DNA of 54,302 nt from Achromobacter sp. UMC71 (GCF_014170305.1 NZ_LZZT01000002.1:1-54302), one strand, 5' to 3'. Positions 34,222 to 43,882 are shown, numbered from the stretch's first letter. Notes: generated from the sequence alone by a model not told the origin. Translations and numbers: made by a program.

Positions 34222-34496
34222 AGCCCTCATGCTCCGTAATGCGCGGATAGCGCGACAGAAGTGATAGGGCCCTGGCCCCACCGGGAGCCGGGGCATGGCG
34301 TTGCTGCTTACGACGAAAGGCGGTTCACGGTAGATCCAACCCCTTGTGATTGTCATTGGCCGGGACGGACCGCACCGATGCAGAACGAATCTTATAGACG
34401 CATTCGTTTAAGCGTCAATCGGTTTGGATTGGGGTTAGTACTTGCTTGCTTCGAGCCCTGAATGGTGCGTTTCGCAAGCGCCCGGGGCGCGTGGCG

Positions 34497-35885
34497 TCAG
34501 GGCGCCGGGGCCGGATCCGATGCAAGGGTTTTCGCCAAGTCGCGCACGACTTGCTTGCGGCGTTCGCTGTCTTCGTGGCCCTTGGCCAGCGCCGACCATT
34601 CGGGCCGGCTGCGGGCTTCCTTGAGCGCTTCGGGCAAGGGCCCGCGGCGCAGCGATTCGTCGTCGGGACGGTCCAGCCGCAGCGGATCGCGAGCGGCGTG
34701 GCCGCGGCGCTCCAGCGCGTCGATCAGGTGCCGTTGGCGCAGCGCCAACAGGCGCAGCACGGCGTCGTCCACGCTGATCTCGCGCCAACCGCGCAGCTTG
34801 CCCGCCACGCGCTTGCCCAGCTTTTCCACGCCCTGCCACAGGCCGCCGGCCGCGGCGCCGATCAGCATGCCGGTGCCCAGGCTCAGGCCCGCGCTGAACA
34901 GGTCCACGGCGGCGCCGGCCATGGCGCCGGCCGCCGCGCCCATGCCCACCTGCACGCCCATGTCCTTGAGCGCTTGCGGATGGAACAGGTCCATGCCCCA
35001 GCGCTCGCCTTGCAGCGGCAGGGCATCGTCGGCAAAGTCGGACGCACGGAAGTTGTACAGCGCCAGCAATGCGGTGACGCAGGCTTGTTCGCGTTGGCGC
35101 ACCTGCTCGCGCAACTGCTGCGAGGCCGCGGCCAGCGCGGTGTTGTCGCTGGCGCTGGCGATGTGCAAGGCGGCCACGTCGACCAGCAGGTCGGCCAGCA
35201 GCTCGTAGGCGGCCGCGTGCCGTTCGCGCCGCTGGCGGGCCAGGCTGTCGGCCAGCCGCGCCAGCGTATCGGCGTGGCGATCCAGCAGCACGCCAAGCTT
35301 GGTGTAGAGCTGTTGCTCGCCATCGAGCGGCGGCGCGACGGTATCGAATTCGACCGCGGCGTGCAGGCCCAGGCGCGCCATGGCGTCGCGCCATTCGCCG
35401 GCGCGGTGCACCGGCGCATTGACGAAGTTCAGCACCGGCAGCAAGGGGCGGCCGCAAGCGGCCAGGATGGCAAGTTCGTCGCGGTGCTTGCCCAGCACCG
35501 GATCGCGCGCATCGATGACATACAGCGCGGCATCGCAGTCCAGCATCTTTTTCAGGACGCGGGCTTCCTGCTCGTAGCGGCCATGGGCTTCCGGCGTATC
35601 CAGGAAGCGGCGTATGCGCGCCGGTCCGTCGAGCCGTTCGTCGGGGCCGGCCAGGCGTTCCAGGTATTCGAGCAAGGCGATGCTGTCTTCCATGCCGGGC
35701 GTGTCGAACCATTCCAGCACGGCGCGGCCCTCGAGCCGCAGGCGGGCGCCTTCGACATGGCGGGTGGTGCCGGGGCGGTCGGCGACGTCGCCGAACGTGG
35801 TGTCGCGCGTCAGCGTGCGTAGCAGGGAGGTTTTGCCGGTGTTGGTGTGCCCCACCACCGCGATGCCGATGACGCTGTCATGCAT
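34497..35885 (-). CDS. DUF3482-domain GTPase
   Basis: A 462-aa protein. The N-terminal third is a small GTPase domain: G1 GHTNTGKTS (residues 12-20), a G2 threonine in RPGTTRHV, G3 DTPG (61-64). The G4 motif is degenerate (LNFVN where NKxD is expected). The C-terminal DUF3482 part holds glycine-zipper-like hydrophobic runs (GMGAAAGAMAGAAVDLFSAG, LSLGTGMLIGAAAGGLW, about residues 315-360), so it may contact membranes. It overlaps the DUF2868 gene by 8 bases and is probably translated with it. Function unknown. Confidence 0.88.
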   Translation of the reverse strand: MHDSVIGIAVVGHTNTGKTSLLRTLTRDTTFGDVADRPGTTRHVEGARLRLEGRAVLEWFDTPGMEDSIALLEYLERLAGPDERLDGPARIRRFLDTPEAHGRYEQEARVLKKMLDCDAALYVIDARDPVLGKHRDELAILAACGRPLLPVLNFVNAPVHRAGEWRDAMARLGLHAAVEFDTVAPPLDGEQQLYTKLGVLLDRHADTLARLADSLARQRRERHAAAYELLADLLVDVAALHIASASDNTALAAASQQLREQVRQREQACVTALLALYNFRASDFADDALPLQGERWGMDLFHPQALKDMGVQVGMGAAAGAMAGAAVDLFSAGLSLGTGMLIGAAAGGLWQGVEKLGKRVAGKLRGWREISVDDAVLRLLALRQRHLIDALERRGHAARDPLRLDRPDDESLRRGPLPEALKEARSRPEWSALAKGHEDSERRKQVVRDLAKTLASDPAPAP

Positions 35886-37308
35886 GGCCGTTCTCCAGCC
35901 AGGCCAGCGGCGCGCCGCCAGGCCCGACGATGGCATCGGCGGCCAGCCCCAGGGCCGCCAGGCGCTCGCGCCACAGCGGTTCGCGGGTGCCGGCGCCGGA
36001 CGGAGCCAGCAGCCAGACGCGCATGCCGCCGGCGTGCGCCGCCAGGTCCGCGATCAGCGCCAGGGTGCCGCGATCGGGCGTTTGCCGGGCGTCGCAGGCG
36101 ATCACCAGGCGCGAGGCGGCGGCCTGCGCCAACGCGTCCAGCAGGCGGTTGCGCTGCTCGCGCGTGTCCAGGTTGCCGGCATCGTGGACGCTGGCCGGCA
36201 GGCCGGCCGGCGGCCAATGCAGGTCGGGCGGCAGTTCCAGGCCCGCGAGCACGGGTTGGCCGCCCAATGCCAGCGGCGCGGGCGGCGCCACGCGGGGTTC
36301 GTGTCGCGGATCCACGGGCCGGTCGATGCCGGTGGACTGGGCGGGCGGCTCCAGCCGGTCGCGCAGCGCCGCATGGCCCGCCAGCGTGGGGTCGATGGCC
36401 AGCGCGCCCAGCGCGCGGCGGCTGACGGCCACGCAGGCCAGCCAGGCCACCAGGCGCGGCAGGATGCCGTACACCACCACGACGCCGATCAGCCACAGCG
36501 ACCACTGCACCTGCGCGCTGGCGGCAAGCACCTGGGCGCCATCGCTGGCCCGCACCATGGCGGCATCGGGCAGCGGGAAGCCGAGCCACGACGGCAGCCA
36601 GCCGACGGCCTGCGTCAGGCTGACGAACGTGTCGGGCGCCAGCAGCGTGGTGGCCCAGATGAAGCGGTAGCTGGCGGTGGACAGCAGCACCAGCAGGGTC
36701 ACGAGCGCGGCGCTCAGTCCTGCCAGCCACAGGCCATGGCTGATGGCGCCGAACAGGCCGCGCAGCGCGCCGGCGCGGGCCAGCAGGTTCAGGAAGGCCT
36801 GCGGCACCAGGGCGCTGTCGGGGCCGCGCGCCAGCTTGCGGGTGGCCCACAGCCACAGCCGTCCCAGCGGGGTCATCGCCGCGGGGCGCAGCAGGAAGCT
36901 GGCCAGCCACAACAGGAAGGTCAGGGCGTGCAGACCGAGCAAGGCGCCCAGCGCCCACAGCACATTGACCGGGCGCGTGCCGTCGCCCAGGGCGCCCGCG
37001 GCCACGCCGACGCCGGACACCAGCGCCAGCAGCAGCAAAACGGCCAGCACGGCGAGCGCGCTGCGGCGCCAGCCATCCACCAGCGGGATCAGGTTTTCAC
37101 GTTGGGCCAGCAGTTGCGCGCGGGCCAGGATGCGGTCGGGAAGACCGGCGTCCAACTGGCGCACCTGCCGCACCGCGCTGGCGTCTTCCAGCGGCCCCCA
37201 GTGCGCTTCGCGCAGCCGGATCAGTTCAGCCAGCCAGTGGGCGCGCAAGGGCGGCTGGGAGGCGGCGTCGAGGGCGGAGGAAAGGTCGCGAGGAGTCTGC
37301 GATGGCAT
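35878..37308 (-). CDS. DUF2868 membrane protein
   Basis: A 476-aa inner-membrane protein. The N-terminal 80 residues are soluble, then come about four transmembrane segments (roughly 83-107, 113-141, 190-212 and 268-296). A cytoplasmic C-terminal domain (about 300-476) contains ASRLVIACDARQTPDRGTLA. This matches DUF2868, which is regularly paired with a DUF3482 GTPase, as here, where the genes overlap by 8 bases. I infer a membrane complex switched by the GTPase. No function has been established that I know of. Confidence 0.87.
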   Translation of the reverse strand: MPSQTPRDLSSALDAASQPPLRAHWLAELIRLREAHWGPLEDASAVRQVRQLDAGLPDRILARAQLLAQRENLIPLVDGWRRSALAVLAVLLLLALVSGVGVAAGALGDGTRPVNVLWALGALLGLHALTFLLWLASFLLRPAAMTPLGRLWLWATRKLARGPDSALVPQAFLNLLARAGALRGLFGAISHGLWLAGLSAALVTLLVLLSTASYRFIWATTLLAPDTFVSLTQAVGWLPSWLGFPLPDAAMVRASDGAQVLAASAQVQWSLWLIGVVVVYGILPRLVAWLACVAVSRRALGALAIDPTLAGHAALRDRLEPPAQSTGIDRPVDPRHEPRVAPPAPLALGGQPVLAGLELPPDLHWPPAGLPASVHDAGNLDTREQRNRLLDALAQAAASRLVIACDARQTPDRGTLALIADLAAHAGGMRVWLLAPSGAGTREPLWRERLAALGLAADAIVGPGGAPLAWLENGHA

Positions 37309-37420
37309 CGCGGGCGGGGCAGGCGATCAGGCCGCGAAGGGCGATGGGCCATTGTAGACCGCCGGGGCGGGCAGGCATGTCGCAGGCGCTGGCGCCGGCC
37401 ACAAGTGGCCGGCCAGCGGC

Positions 37421-38308
37421 TCAGTGCCGGCGCCGGGCGGCGCGATACTGGCCGGGGGTGACGCCGATGGCGTCGCGGAACACGCGCGACAGATGGCTGG
37501 CGTTGCCGAAGCCCGATGTCTGGGCGATGCCGGCCAGGTCGCCCTTGCCCGCGGCCAGGAGGCCGCAGGCGTGCGCCAGGCGCCGGGCGCGCACCCAGGC
37601 GTGCGGCGGCTCGCCGAAAGAGGCGTGGAACATGCGGGCGAAGTGATAGGTGGACAGCGCGGCCACGCCGGCCAGCTGGTCCAGTGTCAGCGGCTCGGCC
37701 AGGTGCGCGTCGACATAATCCATCACGCGCCGCCGCACCGCGGGCGCCAGGCCGCCGCGCGCGGGCGGCGCGGCTTTGCGCGACACGCCCTGGTTCAGCA
37801 GGTGGTGCAGCACGGTTTCGGCCGCGCTGCTGGCCGCGAGCCGGTCGGCCGGGGCGTTCCAGTCGGTGCCCAGCAGGGCCTGGCAGACATCGGTCAGCGA
37901 GTCGTCCTGGATGTAGGTGCGGTCCCGCAATTCCAGCGCGCGCGGCTCGCAGTCCAGCCGCATGACGGCTTCGCGCGCCAGCCGTTGCGGCGCGATGTAC
38001 AGATGCAGGAAGTGCACCGTGTCGTTCATGCTCCAGCGCGAATAGTGCTCGGCGGGCAGGACACAGAATTTGCCGGCGCCGCCGTGCAGCTGATGGCCGA
38101 CGCGGAATGATTTCTCGCCGCCATGCAGATATAGCGACAGCGTGTGGTGCCCGGGCATGTCGTAACCCAGCGTCTCGTGGGCGCTGCGGCCCCATTGCGA
38201 GATGGCGATGCCGTCGCCCAGCGAGGCCGCGCGTTCCAGCGTGGCGGTGGACGCGGACAGGGTGCGAAAGACGGAGAAATCGGACGGAGCCGAAGCGGTG
38301 GTGCCCAT
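37421..38308 (-). CDS. AraC-family transcriptional regulator
   Basis: A 295-aa regulator. The C-terminal 100 residues hold the two helix-turn-helix motifs (LTLDQLAGVAALSTYHFARM and the GIAQTSGFGNASHLSRVFRD stretch) and end GVTPGQYRAARRR. The N-terminal part is a cupin-like sensor domain (GHHTLSLYLHGGEKS). It is divergent from the EamA transporter gene that follows, with about 170 bases between, so it probably controls it. The effector is unknown. Confidence 0.92.
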   Translation of the reverse strand: MGTTASAPSDFSVFRTLSASTATLERAASLGDGIAISQWGRSAHETLGYDMPGHHTLSLYLHGGEKSFRVGHQLHGGAGKFCVLPAEHYSRWSMNDTVHFLHLYIAPQRLAREAVMRLDCEPRALELRDRTYIQDDSLTDVCQALLGTDWNAPADRLAASSAAETVLHHLLNQGVSRKAAPPARGGLAPAVRRRVMDYVDAHLAEPLTLDQLAGVAALSTYHFARMFHASFGEPPHAWVRARRLAHACGLLAAGKGDLAGIAQTSGFGNASHLSRVFRDAIGVTPGQYRAARRRH

Positions 38309-38477
38309 GGAACTGAAATGCTACTGCGATCCACGCGTGCGCGGCGCGCGCAGGTGCAGAAAAACAGCAAGAACCGGCAATTTTTGGGAATAAGTCCGAG
38401 GCAGACTGGACCCAGCCGTCAGGGTTTTCCGCGGTCCTGATCTTTATGTCCTTTTCTGCCCTGCGGGGTGTCTCAAA

Positions 38478-39371
38478 GTGAATCTATTCCTGTATTTCCT
38501 GACCGTCGTCATCTGGGGCACCACCTGGATCGCCATCAAGCTGCAACTGGGTGTGGTGGCCATTCCGGTGTCGATCTTCTACCGCTTCGCGCTGGCCGGC
38601 CTGGTGCTGTTCGCGGTCTTGCTGCTGACGCGCAAATTGCAGCGCCTGGACCGGCGCGGGCATTGGCTGTGCCTGGGTCAGGGCCTGTGCCTGTTCTGCC
38701 TGAACTTCCTGTGCTTCTACACCGCGACGCAATGGATTCCCAGCGGCCTGGTGTCGGTGGTGTTCTCGGCCGCCACGCTGTGGAACGCGCTGAACGCGCG
38801 GCTGTGGTTCGGCACCCGCATCGCGCCGCGCGTCATGCTGGCCGGGCTGGTGGGGTTTTCCGGCCTGGTGCTGTTGTTCTGGCAGGAGTTGTCGGGACAG
38901 CAGGCCAGCCATGAGACGCTGCTGGGCCTGGGCTTCGCGCTGCTCGGCACGTTCTGCTTTTCCACGGGCAACATGCTGTCGTCGTTGCAGCAGCGCGCCG
39001 GCATCCGGCCCCTGACCGGCAATGCGTACAGCATGCTGTACGGCGCCGCGGTGCTGCTGGCGGGGTGCGTGGTGGCTGGCGTGCCGTTCCGCTTCGATAC
39101 GTCCACGGCGTACGTGGGCGCCCTGCTCTACCTGGCGATTCCGGGGTCGGTGATCGGCTTTACGGCCTACCTGACGCTGGTCGGCCGCATGGGGCCCGCG
39201 CGCGCGGCCTATTGCACGGTGCTGTTTCCGGTGGTGGCGCTGAGCGTGTCGACCTTTGCCGAGGGCTACCAATGGACGCCGGGCGCGCTGATGGGGCTGG
39301 CGCTGGTCATGTTCGGCAACCTGCTTGTCTTTACGAAGTGGTCGCCGTTCACGCGCCGGGTGGCCGCCTGA
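38478..39371 (+). CDS. EamA/DMT-family transporter
   Basis: A 297-aa inner-membrane protein with about ten transmembrane segments and two EamA repeats. It begins NLFLYFLTVVIWGTTWIAIK, the family start, read from a GTG codon. The second repeat includes YLAIPGSVIGFTAYLTLVGR. It is likely a metabolite exporter paired with the divergent AraC regulator. It converges on the PLP-enzyme gene with 18 bases between the stop codons. It is a second, distant relative of the EamA protein encoded near bfd. Confidence 0.88.
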   Translation: MNLFLYFLTVVIWGTTWIAIKLQLGVVAIPVSIFYRFALAGLVLFAVLLLTRKLQRLDRRGHWLCLGQGLCLFCLNFLCFYTATQWIPSGLVSVVFSAATLWNALNARLWFGTRIAPRVMLAGLVGFSGLVLLFWQELSGQQASHETLLGLGFALLGTFCFSTGNMLSSLQQRAGIRPLTGNAYSMLYGAAVLLAGCVVAGVPFRFDTSTAYVGALLYLAIPGSVIGFTAYLTLVGRMGPARAAYCTVLFPVVALSVSTFAEGYQWTPGALMGLALVMFGNLLVFTKWSPFTRRVAA

Positions 39372-39389
39372 GGCCTGCCGGCGCCGGTT

Positions 39390-40598
39390 TCAGCGGCCCT
39401 GGCGCGCCAGGGTGCGCAGCGCCTGCAGCAGGCGGTCGATGTCGTCCGCGCTGGTCAGGTAGCTGACCGACGCGCGCGCAATCTGCGCCAGGCCGCGCGC
39501 GTTCATATCCAGCGGCGTATAGGGCACGCCGTTGCTGCCGATGACGATGCCCTGCGCCGCCAGGGTGCGCTGCACGGCGGACGCTTCCTGGCCCGCCAGG
39601 TTGAAGGACACCAGCCCGGAGCGCTCACGCCCCTGATCCAGCACGTCGATGCCGGCAATAGCGGCCAGCTCCGTGCGCAAGGCGCCGGCGGTGGCGTCGA
39701 TCTGGGCGCGGATGGCGTCCAGGCCGATGTCCAGCGCTTCCTGCAGCGCATTGGCCTGGCCGCAGCGCAGGGCCAGCGAGGCCTCGGCGGATTCAAAGCG
39801 CGCGGCGTCGCCGCGCAGCCTGGGCTGGCCGTCGGCGTCCAGCGGTGCGGAATAGGTATCCACGAAGGCGGGCGTGAGCCGTGGCAGGAAATCGCGCCGC
39901 ACATACAGCAGGCCGGTGCCGCGGGGGCCGCGCAGTGCCTTGCGGCCAGCGCCGCTCAGCACGTCGCAACCGACCTCGGCCACGTCCACCGGCAGTTGCC
40001 CCACCGCCTGCGCCGCGTCCACGAAGTACGGCACGCCCGCTTGGCGAGCGACGCGGCCGATGGCGGCGGCGGGGTTGATCAGGCCGCCGTTGGCGGGCAG
40101 CCAGGTCAGCGCGATCAGGCGCACCCGCGCATCCAGCATGGTTTGCAGCGCCTCGGGGTCGACGCAGCCGCTGTCATCGGACGGGATGGTTTCGATGGAC
40201 ACGTCCGCGCCGCGCGTCGCCAGGCGCATGGCCGCCAGATTGCCGCCCCATTCGTGGCGGCCGACCAGGATGCGGTCGCCATCGCGCCACGGGCCCAGCG
40301 CCGCGAAGGCCGCGCCCCAGCCAGGCGAATTGCCGCCCGTCAGGGCGATTTCGTCGGGCTGTGCGTTCAGCAGCCGGGCCGCCAGGCTGCGGGCCTTGTC
40401 GGTGAGCGCGCGCGCGGCGACGCCGGCTTCCATCGGCCCTTGTTCGGCCTCGCGCCGCAGATGGGCCTGGATGGCATCCAGCGTGGCGGCGGACGGCAGC
40501 GACGCGCCCGCATGGTTGAAGTGGACCGTGGTGCGCGTGCCAGGCGTGGCGGCGCGCAGCGCCTGGAGAGCGGCGGGAGTCAGGGGGACGGTGGGCAT
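39390..40598 (-). CDS. Class V aminotransferase-family PLP enzyme
   Basis: A 402-aa PLP-dependent enzyme of the class V fold (cysteine desulfurase / isopenicillin-N epimerase group). The substrate-site segment VHFNHAGASLPS, the PLP-aspartate region YFVDAAQAVGQLPVD and the Schiff-base lysine in SGAGRKALRGPRGTG are clear. The mobile-loop cysteine typical of true cysteine desulfurases is not evident, so a lyase, epimerase or aminotransferase role is more likely. It starts 47 bases downstream of the RidA gene's stop on the same strand, which suggests that the two act on the same amino compound. Confidence 0.87.
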   Translation of the reverse strand: MPTVPLTPAALQALRAATPGTRTTVHFNHAGASLPSAATLDAIQAHLRREAEQGPMEAGVAARALTDKARSLAARLLNAQPDEIALTGGNSPGWGAAFAALGPWRDGDRILVGRHEWGGNLAAMRLATRGADVSIETIPSDDSGCVDPEALQTMLDARVRLIALTWLPANGGLINPAAAIGRVARQAGVPYFVDAAQAVGQLPVDVAEVGCDVLSGAGRKALRGPRGTGLLYVRRDFLPRLTPAFVDTYSAPLDADGQPRLRGDAARFESAEASLALRCGQANALQEALDIGLDAIRAQIDATAGALRTELAAIAGIDVLDQGRERSGLVSFNLAGQEASAVQRTLAAQGIVIGSNGVPYTPLDMNARGLAQIARASVSYLTSADDIDRLLQALRTLARQGR

Positions 40599-40645
40599 GG
40601 CGGTTCCGGGCAGGCGCGCCGGGCCGCAACCCGGCGCTACGGGGA

Positions 40646-41119
40646 TCAGGCGGGGGTCAGCGCGACAACCGCTTCGACTTCCACGGCCACGCCTTGCGGC
40701 AGCGACGCCACGCCGACGGCGCTGCGGGCATGGCGGCCGGCGTCGCCGAACACCTCGACCATCAGGTCCGACGCGCCGTTGGCGATCGCGCTCTGGCGGT
40801 TGAAATCCGGCGTGCTGGCCACGAACACGCCCAGGCGCACCACGCGCGCCACGCGGTCAAGCCGGTCGCCCGTGGCGGCGGCGATCTGCGACAGGATGCC
40901 CAGCCCCGACAGGCGCGCGGCGGTCACGCCGTCTTCATCGGAGATCTGGTTGCCCAGTTGGCCCAGGAAGGCGGCCTTGCCGCCCTGGCGGGAGATCTGG
41001 CCCGAGATGTAGAGCAGGTTGCCTTCCTGCACGAAGGGGACGTAGTTGGCGGCGGGCGCGGACGCGGCTTCCAGCGTCAGGCCAAGTTCGGCCACGCGGC
41101 CGGAGATCGAACGGGTCAT
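40646..41119 (-). CDS. RidA/YjgF-family enamine/imine deaminase
   Basis: A 157-aa RidA-family protein. The family segments YVPFVQEGNLLYISGQISRQ and VARVVRLGVFVASTPDF, and the end VGVASLPQGVAVEVEAVVAL, are present; the last carries the L-P-x-G-x-x-V-E-V-E pattern around the active cleft. The conserved catalytic Arg of archetypal RidA seems to lie in the HARSAVGVASLP segment. It should hydrolyse reactive imines made by PLP enzymes, and a PLP-enzyme gene follows directly. I start at MTRSISGR, preceded by AGGTGA. Confidence 0.88.
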   Translation of the reverse strand: MTRSISGRVAELGLTLEAASAPAANYVPFVQEGNLLYISGQISRQGGKAAFLGQLGNQISDEDGVTAARLSGLGILSQIAAATGDRLDRVARVVRLGVFVASTPDFNRQSAIANGASDLMVEVFGDAGRHARSAVGVASLPQGVAVEVEAVVALTPA

Positions 41120-41231
41120 GGGGATCACCTGTGAAACGGAAAAGGGAAAAGGCACCCCCCCGATGCTATCGGCAGGGGCCGGCCCTGACCAATCAATTCT
41201 TGCCAGGTATATATGAGTAAAACTAATGCGT

Positions 41232-42134
41232 TCAGTCCGACGCCGCCGCCTGCGCCAGCCAGGCCTGGAACGCCTGGGCTGCCTCGTTGGCCTTGCCGCG
41301 GGGGCTGACGAACCACCAGCCGATGCGGGCATCGTCCAGGGTGGTGCCCGGTAGCGCCTCGACCAGGGCGCCGCTGGCCAACTGCGCGGCGATCATGCGG
41401 TGGCGGCCCATCGCCAGGCCCTGCCCGGCCAGCGCCGCCTCGACCACGATGTTGTAGTCATGCAGGTGCACGGTCTGTGCGTGGCTCAGGTCCAAGGCAT
41501 GGCGGCGCGCCCAGGTGTCCCATTCGAACGGATGCTGGGTATGCGAAGCCAGCAGCGGATAGCGCAGCAGGTCTTGCGCCGTGCGCGGGCGCCGTTTGCC
41601 GGCGATCAAGGCAGGCGCGCAGACCACCGACAGCCGTTCGGTCATGAGCCGGCGCGCCCGCACGCCGGGCCAGGTGCCGCGGCCGTAGCGGATGGCCACG
41701 TCGACCTCGCCGCCCGCCACATCGGCCAGGCCGATGTCGGGCAGTAGTTGCAGATCGATATCGGGATGGGTGGCGGCAAAGTCCGGCAGCCGCGGCGCCA
41801 GCCAGCGGGTGGCGAACGAGGCCAGCAGGCCGACCTTGAGCACCTGGCGCGCGGCCGCCGGCGCCCGCAGCGCCTCGGTGCCCTGGCGCAGCAGCTCGAA
41901 GGCGGCGTGCACCCGTTCGTAATAGGCCTGTCCCGCGGGCGTAAGAGCCACCGCGCGGGTGCGGCGCTCGAACAGCGCCACGCCCAGTTCGGATTCCAGC
42001 CGCTGGATATGGTGGCTGATGGCGCTTTGCGTGACGAACAGTTCTTCGCCCGCCAGGCTGAAACTCAGGCGCCGCGCGGCCGCTTCAAAGGCGCGCAGCG
42101 AAACCAGGGCGGGCAAGGAGCGGTGGGAACGCAT
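41232..42134 (-). CDS. LysR-family regulator, GcvA-like
   Basis: A 300-aa regulator of the GcvA/AmpR branch. The N-terminus has the branch pattern SLPALVSLRAFEAAARRLSF and the helix-turn-helix TQSAISHHIQRLESELG. An effector domain follows (DLQLLPDIGLADVAGGEVDV). It is the first gene before ridA and the class V enzyme on the same strand (112-base gap) and may regulate them. Neither the ATG used here nor a GTG six codons upstream has a good ribosome binding site. Confidence 0.9.
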   Translation of the reverse strand: MRSHRSLPALVSLRAFEAAARRLSFSLAGEELFVTQSAISHHIQRLESELGVALFERRTRAVALTPAGQAYYERVHAAFELLRQGTEALRAPAAARQVLKVGLLASFATRWLAPRLPDFAATHPDIDLQLLPDIGLADVAGGEVDVAIRYGRGTWPGVRARRLMTERLSVVCAPALIAGKRRPRTAQDLLRYPLLASHTQHPFEWDTWARRHALDLSHAQTVHLHDYNIVVEAALAGQGLAMGRHRMIAAQLASGALVEALPGTTLDDARIGWWFVSPRGKANEAAQAFQAWLAQAAASD

Positions 42135-42267
42135 GGGGTGGCAAGCTGGCACGTAGGACGAGGGATGCGCGTCATCCTACGCCGGGTGGCGCCCGCAATG
42201 CAAAAATCCCCGGCGCCAATGCAAAAGGCCCGCAAACAAGTTGCGGGCCCTTCAGTACTGCATTCTT

Positions 42268-42343
42268 TGGCTCCCCGAGCTGGGCTCGAACCAGCGACCT
42301 GCGGATTAACAGTCCGTCGCTCTACCGACTGAGCTATCGGGGA
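42268..42343 (-). tRNA. tRNA-Asn (GTT)
   Basis: Read on the minus strand, the acceptor stem TCCCCGA/TCGGGGA closes a full cloverleaf. The D-arm is AGCTCAGTCGGTAGAGC, the anticodon loop contains GTT in CTGTTAAT, and the T-loop is GGTTCGAGCC. The discriminator is G, as usual for tRNA-Asn. The 3' CCA is encoded. 76 bases in total. Confidence 0.97.
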
Positions 42344-42493
42344 ACAGGTAGAGGGGCCGAATTATGCACAAATTTTACGGGGAATGCAAAACGGGCGGCA
42401 AAGGCGCTGGGTTATTGCCCGCCTGTGACAGGCCGATCCCGTATCATGACGCCCAGAAGGTTCGCGACCTCTCTCGTTTTTTTGGGTTTATCC

Positions 42494-43882
42494 ATGTCTT
42501 CGTTCGACATTCAATTGCTGCTTACCGCGCTGGTGAGCGTTCTGGTGCTGGTCGCTCTCATCGTTTCACGCGTCCGCATGCATCCGCTGTTGGCGCTGCT
42601 GATCGTTTCCCTGGGCGTGGGTTTTGCCACGGGCATGGAACCGACCGCCATCGTCAAAAGCCTGACCGACGGCGCGGGCAAGACCCTGGGCGCGGTCGGC
42701 GTGGTGATCGCGCTGGGCGCCATGCTGGGCAAGATCCTGGCCGATTCCGGTACCACCGAACGCCTGGCCAACGCCATACTGGCCCGCACCTCCGTCCGCC
42801 TGATTCCCTGGGCCATGACGCTGGTGGCTTTTGTCATCGGCATCCCCATGTTCTTCGAAGTGGGCCTGGTGGTGATGCTGCCGCTGATCTTCAGCGTGGC
42901 GCGCAAGCTCGAAAGCCAGGAACGCTTCAAGGGCTCGGCCTACGTCTACGTCGGCGTGCCCGTCATTGCGGCCCTGGCGGCCATGCATGGCATGGTGCCG
43001 CCTCATCCCGGGCCGCTGACCGCGATCGCCAGCCTGAAGACCACGGTCGGCCCGACCATGATCTACGGCTTCATCGCCGCGTTGCCCGCCATGATCCTGG
43101 GCGGCCCCCTGTACGGCGCCTTCATCGCGCCGCGCATGACCACGCGCCCTGACGACGCCCTGCTCGAGCAGTTCACCGCCACTCAGGAAGCCGCCAATGG
43201 CCGCGTCCCGGCCAGCGTGGGCCTGGGCGTGCTGGCGGCCTTGCTGCCGGCGCTGCTGATGCTGGTGCATGCGGTGGCCGAGATGCTGCTGCCCAAGGGC
43301 TCGGGCCTGCTGCACGCGGCCGCGTTCCTGGGCAACCCGCTGGTCGCCATGCTGCTGGGCGTGCTGTTCGCCATGGCCACCCTGGCCTTGCCGCGCGGCG
43401 GCGATGCCGAAAAACTGCGCAATGCGCTAGGCCAGAGTCTCAAGCCCATCGCCGGGATCATGCTGATCATCGCCGGCGGCGGCGCCTTCCAGCAGGTACT
43501 GACCAGCGCCAAGGTGGGCGATGCCATCGTGCACCTGACTCAGCAGTTTGCCTTCCCGCCCCTGATCCTGGGTTGGCTGATCGCCATGCTGCTGTCGGTG
43601 TCCACCGGCTCGGCCACGGTCGGTATCGTAGGCGCCGCGGGCCTGCTGGCCCCGCTGGCCGGCGCCGACCCCAACCTGAACCTGCCCCTGTTGGCGCTGT
43701 CGATCGGCTGCGGTTCGCTGTTCTTCAACTACGCCAATCATGCGGGTTTCTGGATGGTCAAGGAATCCTTCGGCATGACCATGGGCGAAGCCACCAAGAC
43801 GATCTCGGTGGTGCAGTCCATCGTCTCGGTGGTGGGCCTGATCATGGTGTTGCTGTTCAACATGCTGCCGGCGCTGGGGTGA
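42494..43882 (+). CDS. GntP-family gluconate/organic-acid permease
   Basis: A 462-aa inner-membrane transporter with about twelve transmembrane segments, of the GntP (gluconate:H+ symporter) family. Typical segments: GIPMFFEVGLVVMLPLIFSV, HGMVPPHPGPLTAI, and the C-terminal GCGSLFFNYANHAGFWMVKE. The substrate could be gluconate or another hydroxy acid. I start at MSSFDIQL; the frame is open 23 codons further upstream with no homologous sequence. It stands alone after tRNA-Asn, without catabolic genes beside it, and ends at a strong terminator. Confidence 0.92.
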   Translation: MSSFDIQLLLTALVSVLVLVALIVSRVRMHPLLALLIVSLGVGFATGMEPTAIVKSLTDGAGKTLGAVGVVIALGAMLGKILADSGTTERLANAILARTSVRLIPWAMTLVAFVIGIPMFFEVGLVVMLPLIFSVARKLESQERFKGSAYVYVGVPVIAALAAMHGMVPPHPGPLTAIASLKTTVGPTMIYGFIAALPAMILGGPLYGAFIAPRMTTRPDDALLEQFTATQEAANGRVPASVGLGVLAALLPALLMLVHAVAEMLLPKGSGLLHAAAFLGNPLVAMLLGVLFAMATLALPRGGDAEKLRNALGQSLKPIAGIMLIIAGGGAFQQVLTSAKVGDAIVHLTQQFAFPPLILGWLIAMLLSVSTGSATVGIVGAAGLLAPLAGADPNLNLPLLALSIGCGSLFFNYANHAGFWMVKESFGMTMGEATKTISVVQSIVSVVGLIMVLLFNMLPALG

